Of a stretch of DNA of 64,000 nt, positions 44,036-52,785 are shown piece by piece. Where the stretch lies: positions 1-64,000 of the forward strand of contig JAUYVH010000011.1 of the NCBI GenBank assembly GCA_030715135.1. Direction: 5' to 3'. The notes under the pieces are model-generated. The model was given only the letters and a program-made list of their open reading frames with translations. It had not been told where the DNA came from and ran no database searches. Every line of letters begins with the position of its first letter. Within the stretch, counting starts at the first letter, position 1. The translations under genes and the position numbers were made by a program. This DNA is from Keguizhuia sedimenti (GTDB lineage: Bacteria > Pseudomonadota > Gammaproteobacteria > Burkholderiales > Burkholderiaceae_D).

Positions 44036-44989
44036 TTATCCCAACCACGCCGCAATCGACACCAGCAACAACAACAGCATCCACAGCAACAAAGACCGCC
44101 ATACCAGCCCCACCGTACTCTGCAGTGCACGCAGGCTAGGCGGCTCACCGGGTGATATTTCGGGCTCGAATGCTGCGGCATCTCCGCCTAGGGCATCGGC
44201 TGGCATCAGATCTACTGCAGTTTCTTCCTCTGTGCCCAAGCGTACTCCCATCGCACCACCGCCCGAAGTCAGGATGATTCCGGTGGTTTCATTTTTCCAG
44301 CGTCCTGCGAAATTTCGCCATGCGTAAATTGCGTCTTCAAAATTACCGACTACTGCGAACGCGGCAGCGGTCAGGCGCGCCGGAATCCAGTCGATCCAGT
44401 AAAAGGCGCGCAACGCGAACTGTCCGAACTCTTCATTGCGCAGGTTATCCGGCTCGTTCCAGGTGCGCGCAAGATATTCGGCGATGCGATACAACACCGC
44501 ACCGGCGGGGCCGATTGGCATCAGTAACCAGAAAAATACGCCGAAGACATTTCGATGCGATGTTATCAGTGCTTTTTCGATGGCAATGCGTAGGATTTCG
44601 CTTACATTCAGGTCGCGCGTATCCTGCTGTGTCCACTCCGCCAGCAAAGTCCGAGCCGTGTCTTCATCACCGTTATGCAAGGCTAACTGGATCGAGGTGA
44701 AATAGTGGCTGTAATGACGGAATCCGAGCGTCAGGTAAATAATGACGACGCTCCATGCGAAAGCAAGAAGCGGGCTTATCTTCGCGCACAACCAGTACAC
44801 CAGGATTGTCGGCACAGTGAATGCCGCAATCATCGTCAGCCACGCAAGGCGCCCATGGTGCATCTGGCCTGCGTTGAACCACCCCTCGACGCGCACGGCG
44901 AACGCTTTAATCGCATCATATAGAGGATTGTCCGCGCGCAGCGGCTTGGCCTGCTCGATCAACAATGCACAAAGAATGGATAGGAAGGT
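44036..44989 (-). CDS. CobD/CbiB-family (AmpE-like) membrane protein
   Basis: About 317 residues with four to six helices. The ATG at 44989 is chosen since ATAAGG sits 6 nt upstream; the frame opens at a TTG three residues past that (45007). The start FLSILCALLIEQAKPLRADN and the block GFRHYSHYFTSIQLALHNGD followed by ARTLLAEWTQ fit the betaproteobacterial CobD/CbiB-related group. The late RAFYWIDWIPARLTAAAFAVVGNFEDA is strongly conserved-looking (W-I-P-A-R-L-T). No cobalamin gene is near, so a cobinamide-synthesis role is doubtful; beta-lactamase-regulator AmpE relationship is an alternative. Confidence 0.75.
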   Translation of the reverse strand, partial: TFLSILCALLIEQAKPLRADNPLYDAIKAFAVRVEGWFNAGQMHHGRLAWLTMIAAFTVPTILVYWLCAKISPLLAFAWSVVIIYLTLGFRHYSHYFTSIQLALHNGDEDTARTLLAEWTQQDTRDLNVSEILRIAIEKALITSHRNVFGVFFWLLMPIGPAGAVLYRIAEYLARTWNEPDNLRNEEFGQFALRAFYWIDWIPARLTAAAFAVVGNFEDAIYAWRNFAGRWKNETTGIILTSGGGAMGVRLGTEEETAVDLMPADALGGDAAAFEPEISPGEPPSLRALQSTVGLVWRSLLLWMLLLLLVSIAAWLG

Positions 44990-45127
44990 CATGTAAAGCC
45001 TTATCAATCAATCAGCCGATACAATAGCGCAGCAAGTTGCGGGAATCAAACCGCTTTTGGCATTAATGCATCACATGGCACATCGGCTTGGACCCCGATG
45101 AGAGTGGCGGCCTGAATGGCCGGGACT

Positions 45128-45799
45128 TCAGGCGCGCAGAAAATGAAAGAGATTGCGCAGCATTCCTGCCGTTGCGCCCCAGATGAAAAAGCGCTCATAC
45201 GGCATGGAATAAAATGTACGGCGCCCGGTTCCATGCGGCAGCTCGGCAGTCCTGCGTTCGTGATTGGTGCCGTCCATCAGGAACGCAAGCGGCACTTCAA
45301 ATATTTCTGCGACCTCGCGCGGGTCCGGCGCAAGTTCAAATGGAGGATGCACCAATCCTACTACCGGGGTAATGTGATAACCGCTTCCGGTCACGTAATC
45401 GGGCAAGGTGCCAAGCACTTCAATGCGAGACCGATCCAGCCCGATTTCTTCTTCCGTTTCGCGCAATGCCGTTTCTATCGAAGACGTATCCGATTCTTCC
45501 GCCCGCCCGCCCGGCAGACTGATTTGTCCGGGATGATCGCTGAGATGATCGGCGCGCTGCGTCAGCAGCAAACTCAGGCCTTCCGGCCGGTCCACGATTG
45601 CCATCAGCACCGATGCAGGTACCGGACCGTTGGGGCGATTTCCCCGGTATTGTTCGATATGCAGTTCCGGCATCCAGTCTGGCGGATCGGCAAACCGGGT
45701 ACGCAGCCATTCGACGGTAAGCTGCTCCGGGCTGACCGCCTCTTCGCCGGCCAGCGAATCGACAGGAATGATTTTCGGATCAAAATGCGCTTTTGCCAC
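45128..45799 (-). CDS. Nudix hydrolase of the CoA pyrophosphatase type
   Basis: The 223-residue enzyme probably hydrolyses CoA or oxidised CoA to phosphopantetheine and 3',5'-ADP. The Nudix box is complete: GGRAEESDTSS then ETALRETEEEIGL (G-x5-E-x7-R-E-x-x-E-E-x-G). Just before it is LLTQRADHLSDHPGQISLPG, the UPF0035 motif typical of CoA Nudix enzymes. A GTG start is used. It has no tight operon partner; a terminator lies upstream, between it and rplS. Confidence 0.87.
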   Translation of the reverse strand: MAKAHFDPKIIPVDSLAGEEAVSPEQLTVEWLRTRFADPPDWMPELHIEQYRGNRPNGPVPASVLMAIVDRPEGLSLLLTQRADHLSDHPGQISLPGGRAEESDTSSIETALRETEEEIGLDRSRIEVLGTLPDYVTGSGYHITPVVGLVHPPFELAPDPREVAEIFEVPLAFLMDGTNHERRTAELPHGTGRRTFYSMPYERFFIWGATAGMLRNLFHFLRA

Positions 45800-45960
45800 G
45801 ATCTTCGTCCACGAGCTTCAAGGAATGCGTGAATTCCGCAGTTCATTTATTTGTTATGGTCAAACTATACTCTATTGCCGAACATGGCAGGTCCATTCAT
45901 GGACACAACTTAAGGATATGCTCCCTCTTTCCGAGCAAGCGTAAATTGATCCCTGCAATG

Positions 45961-45988
45961 AAAAAGGGCGCCGGAGGCGCCCTTTTTT
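45961..45988. terminator. Intrinsic terminator after rplS
   Basis: Stem GGGCGCC/GGCGCCC with loop GGA and T/A tracts on both sides, so it works in both orientations. It ends the rpsP-rimM-trmD-rplS transcript. Confidence 0.9.
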
Positions 45989-46004
45989 ACAGACTAACCG
46001 CAGA

Positions 46005-46391
46005 TTACTCTGCAGCTCGCGCTGCATTGCTGCGACGGTTAGGCAGCTTTTCCTTGATACGTGCCGACTTGCCGGAACGCTCACGCAGATAGTACAGCTT
46101 CGCGCGGCGGACATCGCCGCGGCGCTTGACTTCGATCGATGCGATCAGCGGAGAATACAGCTGGAACGTACGCTCGACGCCTTCACCGGAAGAAATCTTG
46201 CGAACGATGAAGTTGGAGTTCAAGCCACGGTTGCGGCGGGAAATCACAACACCTTCGTAAGCCTGTGCACGCTTGCGTGTGCCTTCGACCACGTTGACAT
46301 TTACAACGACGGTATCGCCTGGCGCAAAGTCAGGGATATTCTTGTTGAGGCGAGCAATTTCTTCTTGCTCTAATTGTTGGATCAGATTCAT
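46005..46391 (-). CDS. rplS: 50S ribosomal protein L19
   Basis: A 128-residue ribosomal protein of the large subunit at the 30S-50S interface. The start [20 protein letters not shown] and the later [40 protein letters not shown] and [19 protein letters not shown] are classic. The C-terminal extension ([13 protein letters not shown]) is short. It is last in the conserved rpsP-rimM-trmD-rplS operon. Confidence 0.98.
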   Translation of the reverse strand: MNLIQQLEQEEIARLNKNIPDFAPGDTVVVNVNVVEGTRKRAQAYEGVVISRRNRGLNSNFIVRKISSGEGVERTFQLYSPLIASIEVKRRGDVRRAKLYYLRERSGKSARIKEKLPNRRSNAARAAE

Positions 46392-46496
46392 TTTCTAGCT
46401 CCAGAAACCATCGTGCCGGCGCTGTTTATTGTTGCCCGGTAGAGGATGGGGTTAAACATACGAATAAAATTTATTCGCTCGATACTGCAAACCACC

Positions 46497-47246
46497 TTAC
46501 TGCAAACTGCTTAAAAACTTTTCATCGGCCTTGGACAACAATCCTGCCGCCCTTGCCCGCTCAATCAATTCCGGCCGTTTTTTCACGGTCGCTTCAAGCG
46601 CACGTTCACGCCGCCACTTCAGGATCTCGGCATGATGACCGCCCAGCAAGACCGCCGGCACCGCTTCGCCTTCATACACTTCCGGACGCGTATAGTGCGG
46701 GCAATCCAGCAGGCCGTTGACGAAACTGTCTTCCACCGCCGAGGCATCGTCATGCAGGACGCCTGGCAACTGCCGGATGACTGCATCCATCAATGCCATC
46801 GCAGGCAACTCACCGCCCGACAGTACGAAATCGCCGAGGCTGATTTCTTCATCCACGCAACGGTCCAGCAATCGCTGGTCCACCGCTTCATATCGGCCGC
46901 ACAACAGGACCAGGCCGGGTTCCTTGACAAGCTCCATCACGCGCTGATGAGTCAACTGTCTACCTTGCGGCGACAAGTAAATTACACGCGGCGCTTGCAA
47001 ATCTTTAGACGCCTGCCGTTCCTTTGCTGCCTGGATTGCCGCCTCCAGCGGCTTTGCAAGCATCACCATTCCGGGCCCGCCGCCGTATGGCCGGTCGTCC
47101 ACGGTCCGATGATTATCGCTGGTGAAATCACGCGGATTCCACAAGGCTAATTCACATCGTTTTTGCTCAAATGCGCGCCGGGTGATGCCCGACTGCGTAA
47201 TCGCCGCGAACATTTCAGGAAAAAGCGTGACAACATCGAATTGCAT
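46497..47246 (-). CDS. trmD: tRNA (guanine-N1)-methyltransferase TrmD
   Basis: The 249-residue SPOUT enzyme methylates G37 of tRNAs that read CNN/GNN codons, preventing +1 frameshifting. The ATG at 47246 gives the typical start [20 protein letters not shown]; the frame opens 12 codons earlier without support. Knot-region motifs are present: [42 protein letters not shown] and [17 protein letters not shown], plus the [14 protein letters not shown] loop. It is downstream of rimM. Confidence 0.97.
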   Translation of the reverse strand: MQFDVVTLFPEMFAAITQSGITRRAFEQKRCELALWNPRDFTSDNHRTVDDRPYGGGPGMVMLAKPLEAAIQAAKERQASKDLQAPRVIYLSPQGRQLTHQRVMELVKEPGLVLLCGRYEAVDQRLLDRCVDEEISLGDFVLSGGELPAMALMDAVIRQLPGVLHDDASAVEDSFVNGLLDCPHYTRPEVYEGEAVPAVLLGGHHAEILKWRRERALEATVKKRPELIERARAAGLLSKADEKFLSSLQ

Positions 47247-47353
47247 ACAGTTGCCCATCCCAAAACATTCAAAGGGCGCCAAACAAATCAGCTAATAAAC
47301 GCCGCTGCTTTATGTGGCAACCGGCAAAACTGCCGATTTTTTAAGCACCCGAT

Positions 47354-47911
47354 TTAATAATCCAGCCCCCAGTCGACCGTAATTTTTTTTGCGCACTGAT
47401 CGACGGTTTTGACGAATTGGTCGACAAACGGAATCAATATTTCCGGCGCGGCTTTTTCTGCCGCAGGATCTGCCTGCTTCGGCAAAACCTGCAAGATCGG
47501 ATGCACTCCGTTGTCCATCAGACCGCTGACGACACCTAATTGCTCGCCCTGCAGATTCTCGACGGCCAGGCCGATCAGATCGACCCAGTAAAACTCATCA
47601 TCCGACAGCGCAGGGAAATGGCTGCGCGGAATGTGTACCGCTGCACCTTTCAGCCGCTCTGCCGCATCGCGGTCCGCGACGCCCATCAGCTTGGCGACTA
47701 CGTCACCGCTATGGTTCTTGGCCTGCATCATTTCGACATCGTGGAAATCAGGTTTATCGATCCACCATGTCTTTGCATGCAACAGCGCGTCGGCATCATC
47801 CGAATAGGGCTTGATTCTTACCCAGCCCTGTATGCCATAGGCACCGGACACATGCCCCACTACTACCAAGTCTTCGGGGATTGCAGTCCCCTCTGCGGTC
47901 TTGCGCGACAA
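47354..47911 (-). CDS. rimM: 16S rRNA processing/ribosome maturation factor RimM
   Basis: A 185-residue assembly factor of the 30S head. The N-terminal RimM domain begins VVVGHVSGAYGIQGWVRIKP. The PRC-barrel C-terminal part has DEFYWVDLIGLAVENLQGEQ and ILIPFVDQFVKTVDQCAKKI, ending in VDWGLDY. The start appears to be TTG, 3 nt after the rpsP stop, with no alternative ATG in the early frame. This tight spacing suggests translational coupling. Confidence 0.95.
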   Translation of the reverse strand: MSRKTAEGTAIPEDLVVVGHVSGAYGIQGWVRIKPYSDDADALLHAKTWWIDKPDFHDVEMMQAKNHSGDVVAKLMGVADRDAAERLKGAAVHIPRSHFPALSDDEFYWVDLIGLAVENLQGEQLGVVSGLMDNGVHPILQVLPKQADPAAEKAAPEILIPFVDQFVKTVDQCAKKITVDWGLDY

Positions 47912-47914
47912 AAC

Positions 47915-48169
47915 TTACGCAGCAGCTTTCTTGCCGCCTTGCTTAACCAGACGCTCGACGGTCGGCGACAATTGGGCGCCAACACCTTGCCAGTAGGTCA
48001 AACGGTCTTCCTTGATGCGGAAGGACTCTTCAGCACCGGAGGCAACCGGGTTGTAAAAACCGAGGCGCTCGATGAAGCGGCCATCGCGGCGGCTGCGCGA
48101 ATCGGTAGCTACGATATTGAAGAACGGGCGCTTCTTGGCACCACCACGAGATAAACGAATAACGACCAT
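47915..48169 (-). CDS. rpsP: 30S ribosomal protein S16
   Basis: An 84-residue ribosomal protein. The ATG at 48169 gives the diagnostic start [20 protein letters not shown] followed by [19 protein letters not shown]; the frame is open upstream, but that part is noncoding. TTTGGAACTATT precedes the start. It is first in rpsP-rimM-trmD-rplS. Confidence 0.98.
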   Translation of the reverse strand: MVVIRLSRGGAKKRPFFNIVATDSRSRRDGRFIERLGFYNPVASGAEESFRIKEDRLTYWQGVGAQLSPTVERLVKQGGKKAAA

Positions 48170-48413
48170 AATAGTTCCAAAAAATGTTCGGAGACGGAAA
48201 AAGCCGTAGATTATAGCGTGAATCAGTCTGAAATGGCAATTTGCGTTCTTCGACCGACAGCCGCCTGGAAGTCGGCATTGGCCAGTCAAGCACGTCTTCC
48301 CTGCCATTGCGTTCAGAGCCGGCCTCGTGCACACTACGCCCACGCTCTAGAAAGCTTTCCTTTCGGCAAATGCCGAAGGATGGCCGGTGCGCCATTTTAA
48401 TTAATTCCCTCTT

Positions 48414-48845
48414 ATGAATCAAAGCCTTACCATGCAGGCACATAAAAATAAAACATTGGCGAGCTTATTGGCCTTCCTGTTAGGCGGGCTCGGCCTCCAT
48501 CGCTTTTATTTATATGGCAAGTCCGACAAATGGGCATGGCTGCATCTCGCAAGCCTGCCCGCCTCCGGCCTCGTGGTATCGGCATTTCCGGACCTGCCGC
48601 TGTTCTTCGGATTGATGCCTCTGATTCTTTCCGTTCTGATTGCATTTCTAGAAACGCTGGTGATCGGCCTGACTCCGGATGAAAAATGGGACGCAAAGCA
48701 TAACCCAGCATCCGGACACACTTCGCAGTCGGCCTGGCCCTTAGCTGTGCTGCTGGTCCTGACAGTAGGTGTAGGCGCAACGGGTTTGATTGCCGTGATC
48801 GCCCGCAGCTTCGACCTGCTTTTCACAGGCGGCGCCTTCGGTTAA
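48414..48845 (+). CDS. TM2-domain membrane protein
   Basis: A 143-residue protein with the TM2 signature near the N-terminus: KNKTLASLLAFLLGGLGLHR then FYLYGKSDKWAWLHL (the G-x-H-R-F-Y-x-G pattern). Two or three further helices follow, including PLAVLLVLTVGVGATGLIAV. No ribosome-binding site is obvious before the ATG. The function of bacterial TM2 proteins is unknown. The gene is divergent from the rpsP operon. Confidence 0.78.
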   Translation: MNQSLTMQAHKNKTLASLLAFLLGGLGLHRFYLYGKSDKWAWLHLASLPASGLVVSAFPDLPLFFGLMPLILSVLIAFLETLVIGLTPDEKWDAKHNPASGHTSQSAWPLAVLLVLTVGVGATGLIAVIARSFDLLFTGGAFG

Positions 48846-49166
48846 GACCCCTTCTTGATTTTCCGGTTAATGCGTCCCGGATCGAATTTTGGCAGTTAGC
48901 TATCCGGAGTCGCTGCCAGACTTTTCATTACCCCCCCTTCAACCGGCATCAGAATGGTGAATCGCCTTCGCTTCTGTTTAAAAAGGGCATTCAAAAGAAG
49001 ATGCCTGCCCATGTCTCCTCGTAAAAACTGCGCCAATTTAATGCACCGCGATTAATTGACGCTTACAAGCGCCCAAAAACCCGGAGTATTCGCATGGCAT
49101 AAATAATGCTCTGAAGCAAAACAGGTTCGTTTATCTATTTTTGTTTCTTAGCCCGGGAGCACTGCC
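48846..49166 (+). other. Spacer upstream of the ammonium transporter gene
   Basis: No gene. It includes a candidate sigma-54 promoter at 49095-49110 and a TGCACC half-site at 49042-49047 of the kind found in NtrC operators, but without the matching second half. Confidence 0.4.
49095..49110 (+). promoter_or_regulatory. Candidate sigma-54 promoter of the amt gene
   Basis: TGGCATAAATAATGCT has TGGCA at -24 and TGCT at -12 with the exact ten-base GG-GC spacing, 57 nt before the ATG. Ammonium transporter genes are well-known NtrC/sigma-54 targets, which supports it. Confidence 0.5.
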
Positions 49167-50729
49167 ATGCGCTATTTGGCCATCAGTATTTTATCGATAC
49201 ACCTCTTGTTCGGATTCTGGACATCCAACGCAATCGCTCAGCCTGCCGAACCGCAAGCCAGTTTGCAATCCGGCTCCCCGATGGTCAAAACGACCGAGCC
49301 GGTTTCAGCCGATGAGGTTCCCGCGCTTACCATGCCAGGCGAGCCGATAGCACTGGCAAACGCAGCGGAAGTTCCGACCTCGGCACCGGGGGCTGCAGTG
49401 CCGATTCCGCCTACGACGGCCGACTTCATGGCGACCTCGATGAGCCGGTCCGAAGAAGCGGCTCCACCAATGACGAGTTCTGCGCCTCTTACCGAACCCA
49501 CACTGGTCAATGCCTTGCAGATCAGTTCCGGCGATACCGCCTGGATGCTGACGGCGACCGCGCTGGTGCTGTTGATGACGATCCCCGGCCTGGCGCTGTT
49601 CTATACCGGCATGGTGCGAAAGAAGAACATGCTGGGAACGATCGTGCATAGCTTCGTCAGCGTCTGTATCGCGACCGTTCTGTGGGTCATGATCGGTTAC
49701 AGCATAGCCTTCACTCCCGGCTCACCCTATCTGGGCGGGTTTGACCGCATGATGCTGGAAGGAATGAGCTTTCTGAAGGAAGCCGGGCAATTGACTGTGC
49801 ACCATCTTGCGCCAAGCATTCCGGAAAGCGTCTTCGTGATGTTCCAGATGACGTTTGCCATCATTACGCCGGCGCTGATTACCGGCGCATTCGCCGAGCG
49901 CATGAAATATTCGGCGCTGCTGCTTTTTATCGCCTTCTGGTCCGTGCTGGTCTATGCACCCGTAGCGCACTGGGTATGGGAACCGACCGGTTTCCTCGCG
50001 GCGATGGGCGTGCTCGATTTTGCAGGCGGAACAGTGGTGCATATCAACGCCGGCGTATCGGGCCTGGTGGCGGCGCTGATCATCGGACCGCGGCTCGGTT
50101 TCGGCAAGGAACCGATGCCGCCGCATAATCTCGTGCTCACCGTAGCGGGGGCATCGCTGCTTTGGGTCGGCTGGTTCGGCTTCAACGCGGGATCTGCGGT
50201 TGCGGCGGATGGCCGTGCCGGCATGGCCATGCTGACCACGCAAATTGCATCTGCAGTCGCCGCGCTGTCCTGGATGTGCGCCGAATGGGTGCGGCGCGAC
50301 AAGCCTTCCGTGCTCGGCCTTGTCTCCGGCGCGGTGGGCGGCCTGGTGGCGATTACGCCGGCCTCGGGATTTGTCGGTGTCAGCGGCGCAGTCGCCATCG
50401 GACTGGCCGCCGGCATCGCGTGCTACTGGGGTGCGACTTCACTGAAAGCAATGTTCGGCTATGACGACTCGCTGGATGTTTTCGGGGTGCATGCAATCGG
50501 CGGCATTGTCGGCGCGCTGCTGACCGGTGTCTTTGCGGTCAAGAATATCGGCGGCATGGATGCCAGCCTGGCCAAACAGGCATTCGGCGTGGTTGTCACA
50601 GTGCTTTATTCAGGTGTGATGACGGCTCTGATACTGGGCATGATCAATGCCCTGATCGGCCTGCGCATGACGCCGGAACAGGAACGCGAAGGCCTTGACC
50701 TTGAACTGCACGGCGAGCATGTCATATGA
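49167..50729 (+). CDS. amt: Ammonium transporter (Amt/MEP/Rh family) with long N-terminal periplasmic extension
   Basis: The 520-residue trimeric ammonium channel has a signal peptide (about residues 1-24), then about 95 residues rich in Pro, Ala, Ser and Thr, then the Amt domain from residue 120 (SSGDTAWMLTATALVLLMTI, GLALFYTGMVRKKNML). The twin pore histidines are His292 (FAGGTVVHINAG) and His442 (DVFGVHAIGG). The extension makes it longer than the usual 400-450 residues; extended Amt proteins exist, but this linker has no recognised domain. There is no glnK beside it; instead an unknown gene overlaps its stop by four bases. Confidence 0.93.
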   Translation: MRYLAISILSIHLLFGFWTSNAIAQPAEPQASLQSGSPMVKTTEPVSADEVPALTMPGEPIALANAAEVPTSAPGAAVPIPPTTADFMATSMSRSEEAAPPMTSSAPLTEPTLVNALQISSGDTAWMLTATALVLLMTIPGLALFYTGMVRKKNMLGTIVHSFVSVCIATVLWVMIGYSIAFTPGSPYLGGFDRMMLEGMSFLKEAGQLTVHHLAPSIPESVFVMFQMTFAIITPALITGAFAERMKYSALLLFIAFWSVLVYAPVAHWVWEPTGFLAAMGVLDFAGGTVVHINAGVSGLVAALIIGPRLGFGKEPMPPHNLVLTVAGASLLWVGWFGFNAGSAVAADGRAGMAMLTTQIASAVAALSWMCAEWVRRDKPSVLGLVSGAVGGLVAITPASGFVGVSGAVAIGLAAGIACYWGATSLKAMFGYDDSLDVFGVHAIGGIVGALLTGVFAVKNIGGMDASLAKQAFGVVVTVLYSGVMTALILGMINALIGLRMTPEQEREGLDLELHGEHVI

Positions 50730-51154
50730 GTACCGACCAAAATACCCTGGCAGGCCTTGAAAACCAGGCTTTTTCCCTGATGGCGCGCCTGCATGTGATT
50801 ATCCGCCGGGAGACTGGGCGCGTGACCGATATCGAGTACATGCGCATCGATCCCGTATATTGCCGCCATGTATTGAATATGGCGATGAGCATGCCGAACG
50901 ACGACCTGCCCCAGATTTGCGAGAAGCTGCAGGAAGTTTACTTCGGGCCGGAAGGCCTGTTTGTACGTACGCCGCCAAAGCCGTCCTTGCTAAGCAGGCT
51001 GACCAATACGGCGGCCGAAGTGCAGACGGCCAGCGTGCCGGCAAACACGATCGCGGAAACAATGCAGGCAAGCCGGCCAAGCGATGCAAGAGATCAGCAT
51101 CACATAGAACTCAATGAAGCGGTTGAAAAAGCATACATCGGTCGATTGCGCTGA
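50726..51154 (+). CDS. Unknown protein translationally coupled to amt
   Basis: The 142-residue soluble acidic protein begins at an ATGA overlap with amt, implying co-expression. The N-terminal 90 residues look folded and mainly helical: ENQAFSLMARLHVIIRRETG, then DIEYMRIDPVYCRHVLNMAM and LPQICEKLQEVYFGPEGLFV. The remainder (RTPPKPSLL onward) is probably disordered, Ala/Thr/Ser-rich, ending in an EKAYIGRLR helix. It shows no PII (GlnK) features such as the T-loop. I do not recognise the family. The position suggests an accessory role in ammonium uptake or nitrogen sensing, as inference only. Confidence 0.7.
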   Translation: MSTDQNTLAGLENQAFSLMARLHVIIRRETGRVTDIEYMRIDPVYCRHVLNMAMSMPNDDLPQICEKLQEVYFGPEGLFVRTPPKPSLLSRLTNTAAEVQTASVPANTIAETMQASRPSDARDQHHIELNEAVEKAYIGRLR

Positions 51155-51198
51155 TCAAAGCTGGCGCCCGAACCAGACTGGCCCGGGCGTCTTGGCAG

Positions 51199-51633
51199 TC
51201 AGATGGAAACGCTTGCGGTTTCTATCAACTGGCAGCCTGCGATTTTCCAGGTGCCATCTTTTTCGCGCAGCATCCGGTAGATGCCGATCCATACCGAGTT
51301 GTTTTCATCGGTCAACTGGACGATCTGCGTCGCACGGTCGACGTCGATATCGTATTCGTCAAATATTATCTGGCGATGACGATAGATCATGGGGAAATCA
51401 TGACGTATCAAGTCCATGAAATCATTCGGGCTGCCAAGCTCGTCCTGGCTGGACGCGGACGCAAAACTGAACGCCATTTCCGCATCGTCATGGATAACGG
51501 CATGCAACTGCGACTGGATGACGTTCTGAATTTCCTGCGCATCCCGCTCATATGCCTTTGTGGCATACGTCATTGCGATCAACAGCAGCAACATTACCGT
51601 CAAGACCGCCGCGGAAAACTTCCTGAACGTCAT
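51199..51633 (-). CDS. DUF4864-domain protein, copy 1
   Basis: The 144-residue protein has an N-terminal signal anchor (FSAAVLTVMLLLLIAMTYA) and a compact alpha/beta domain resembling DUF4864. Key stretches are IQNVIQSQLHAVIHDDAEMA, then FSFASASSQDELGSPNDFMD and MIYRHRQIIFDEYDID, VWIGIYRMLREKDGTWKIAG and CQLIET at the end. GAGGA just before the ATG at 51633 fixes the start. It is clearly a paralogue of the gene at 52197, with a DUF1059 gene in between. Function unknown; it is probably periplasmic. Confidence 0.8.
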   Translation of the reverse strand: MTFRKFSAAVLTVMLLLLIAMTYATKAYERDAQEIQNVIQSQLHAVIHDDAEMAFSFASASSQDELGSPNDFMDLIRHDFPMIYRHRQIIFDEYDIDVDRATQIVQLTDENNSVWIGIYRMLREKDGTWKIAGCQLIETASVSI

Positions 51634-51851
51634 CTGTTCCTCATTAAGGCACAAGCGTCCTGCGCATTAAAGACAGTGTAGAGCACATAACTTGGAACAC
51701 TGACCACGAAAGAAATTCCTGTTGAGATCGCTCAGTTCGGCAACTATCGACGAGTATTCAGCAGTTCCGCTCTGCTATAGAAAATGCTGTGCATCATCTT
51801 CCCGTCTATCATCACGCCGTTTTAGCGCCGGCATCTTCTCCATGTGCAACA

Positions 51852-52070
51852 TCATGCTGCAACAGTAGCCGGCTTTTCTATCGGGGGCGTACCTTCCTTG
51901 AACAAACCCTGCAATTGCTTGCGCAGTTCCGGCGTATCCTCATGCCTGTGCACCGCTACTGCATGTTGAACGGCGGCTTCCAGCAATTCGTCCTCGCTGT
52001 CTGCGCTCAAGGCCACCGTGCAATTCATTTCGCTGGGAAACTCACGGCAATCTATATATTTGCGTGTCAT
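51852..52070 (-). CDS. DUF1059-domain small protein
   Basis: A 72-residue protein starting MTRKYIDCREFPSEMNCTVA, followed by LSADSEDELLEAAVQHAVAV and HRHEDTPELRKQLQGLF. The pattern Y-I-D-C-R-x-x-P-x-x-x-x-C and the DUF1059 helix H-A-x-x-x-H match the family. The AAGGAGG ribosome-binding site makes this start certain. Cys and His residues suggest metal or redox binding, unproven. Confidence 0.85.
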   Translation of the reverse strand: MTRKYIDCREFPSEMNCTVALSADSEDELLEAAVQHAVAVHRHEDTPELRKQLQGLFKEGTPPIEKPATVAA

Positions 52071-52196
52071 TTCAGCCTCCTTATGCGTCCTCATTACTCA
52101 TCCTCATTACTGCGCCGGCAATCAAACCGGCACCGGGTCGTGGACAATACATGCTCTATCGCTTGGATACGTCGCTCTTGTGAATAAATGCAGCGT

Positions 52197-52640
52197 TCAA
52201 ATCGACATGCTGCGGGTCTCAAAGAGCTGGCAGCCGTCCACCCGCCATATGCCGTCCGCTTCCTGCTCCACCTGGTAAATGGCGATCCATACAAGATTGT
52301 CGGCATCGGTGAGATGGACGATTTGCAGTGCAGATCGATTGATGATTTCCGGCTCCGAGAACATTGCCTTCCGGTGCCGATAGATAGGCGTGAATTTATG
52401 TTTGATCACGCTTAACAGCCCATCCGGCGTTCCTATTAACTGCCGGGTGGATGCTGTAGACAGCTTGAAAGCCGTCTCGGCATCATCTTCGGCAAAGGCG
52501 TTGAGCTGAGATCGAACAACCTGCGTTACTGCCTGCGCCACACTACCGTGGGCCTCCTGGGCAGCGGCATGGCCGACGGCCAGGCCCAGAATAAAGGACA
52601 GCAGGAAATTTCGTAATGTGAGAGGGTAGCGCTGCATCAT
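52197..52640 (-). CDS. DUF4864-domain protein, copy 2
   Basis: A 147-residue secreted protein (signal peptide FLLSFILGLAVGHAAAQ) with the same layout as copy 1: VTQVVRSQLNAFAEDDAETA, then FKLSTASTRQLIGTPDGLLS and PIYRHRKAMFSEPEIIN, LVWIAIYQVEQEADGIWRVD and CQLFET before the stop. The shared YRHR core and GCQL-E-T ending mark it as a duplicate of the gene at 51199. Copy 1 keeps an uncleaved-looking anchor and copy 2 a cleavable signal, so they may sit in different places. Confidence 0.8.
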   Translation of the reverse strand: MMQRYPLTLRNFLLSFILGLAVGHAAAQEAHGSVAQAVTQVVRSQLNAFAEDDAETAFKLSTASTRQLIGTPDGLLSVIKHKFTPIYRHRKAMFSEPEIINRSALQIVHLTDADNLVWIAIYQVEQEADGIWRVDGCQLFETRSMSI

Positions 52641-52785
52641 TATCGCCTCGCGTTAAGAATGCACCTCACAACAGTGTAGAACGCTTTTTTTGAATTGCAT
52701 TGGCACGCGGGAACATCGAGAGATATTTTGGGCGCATCTTGCCGGGATATGCTTCCGTCCCGATCTTTTCGAAGGAATGCAAGCC

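Noticed and set aside
43785-44327. 180-codon plus-strand frame across the end of the CobD-like gene
   Set aside because: More than half of it is antisense to the clear CobD/CbiB-like gene, and the rest has no recognisable features.
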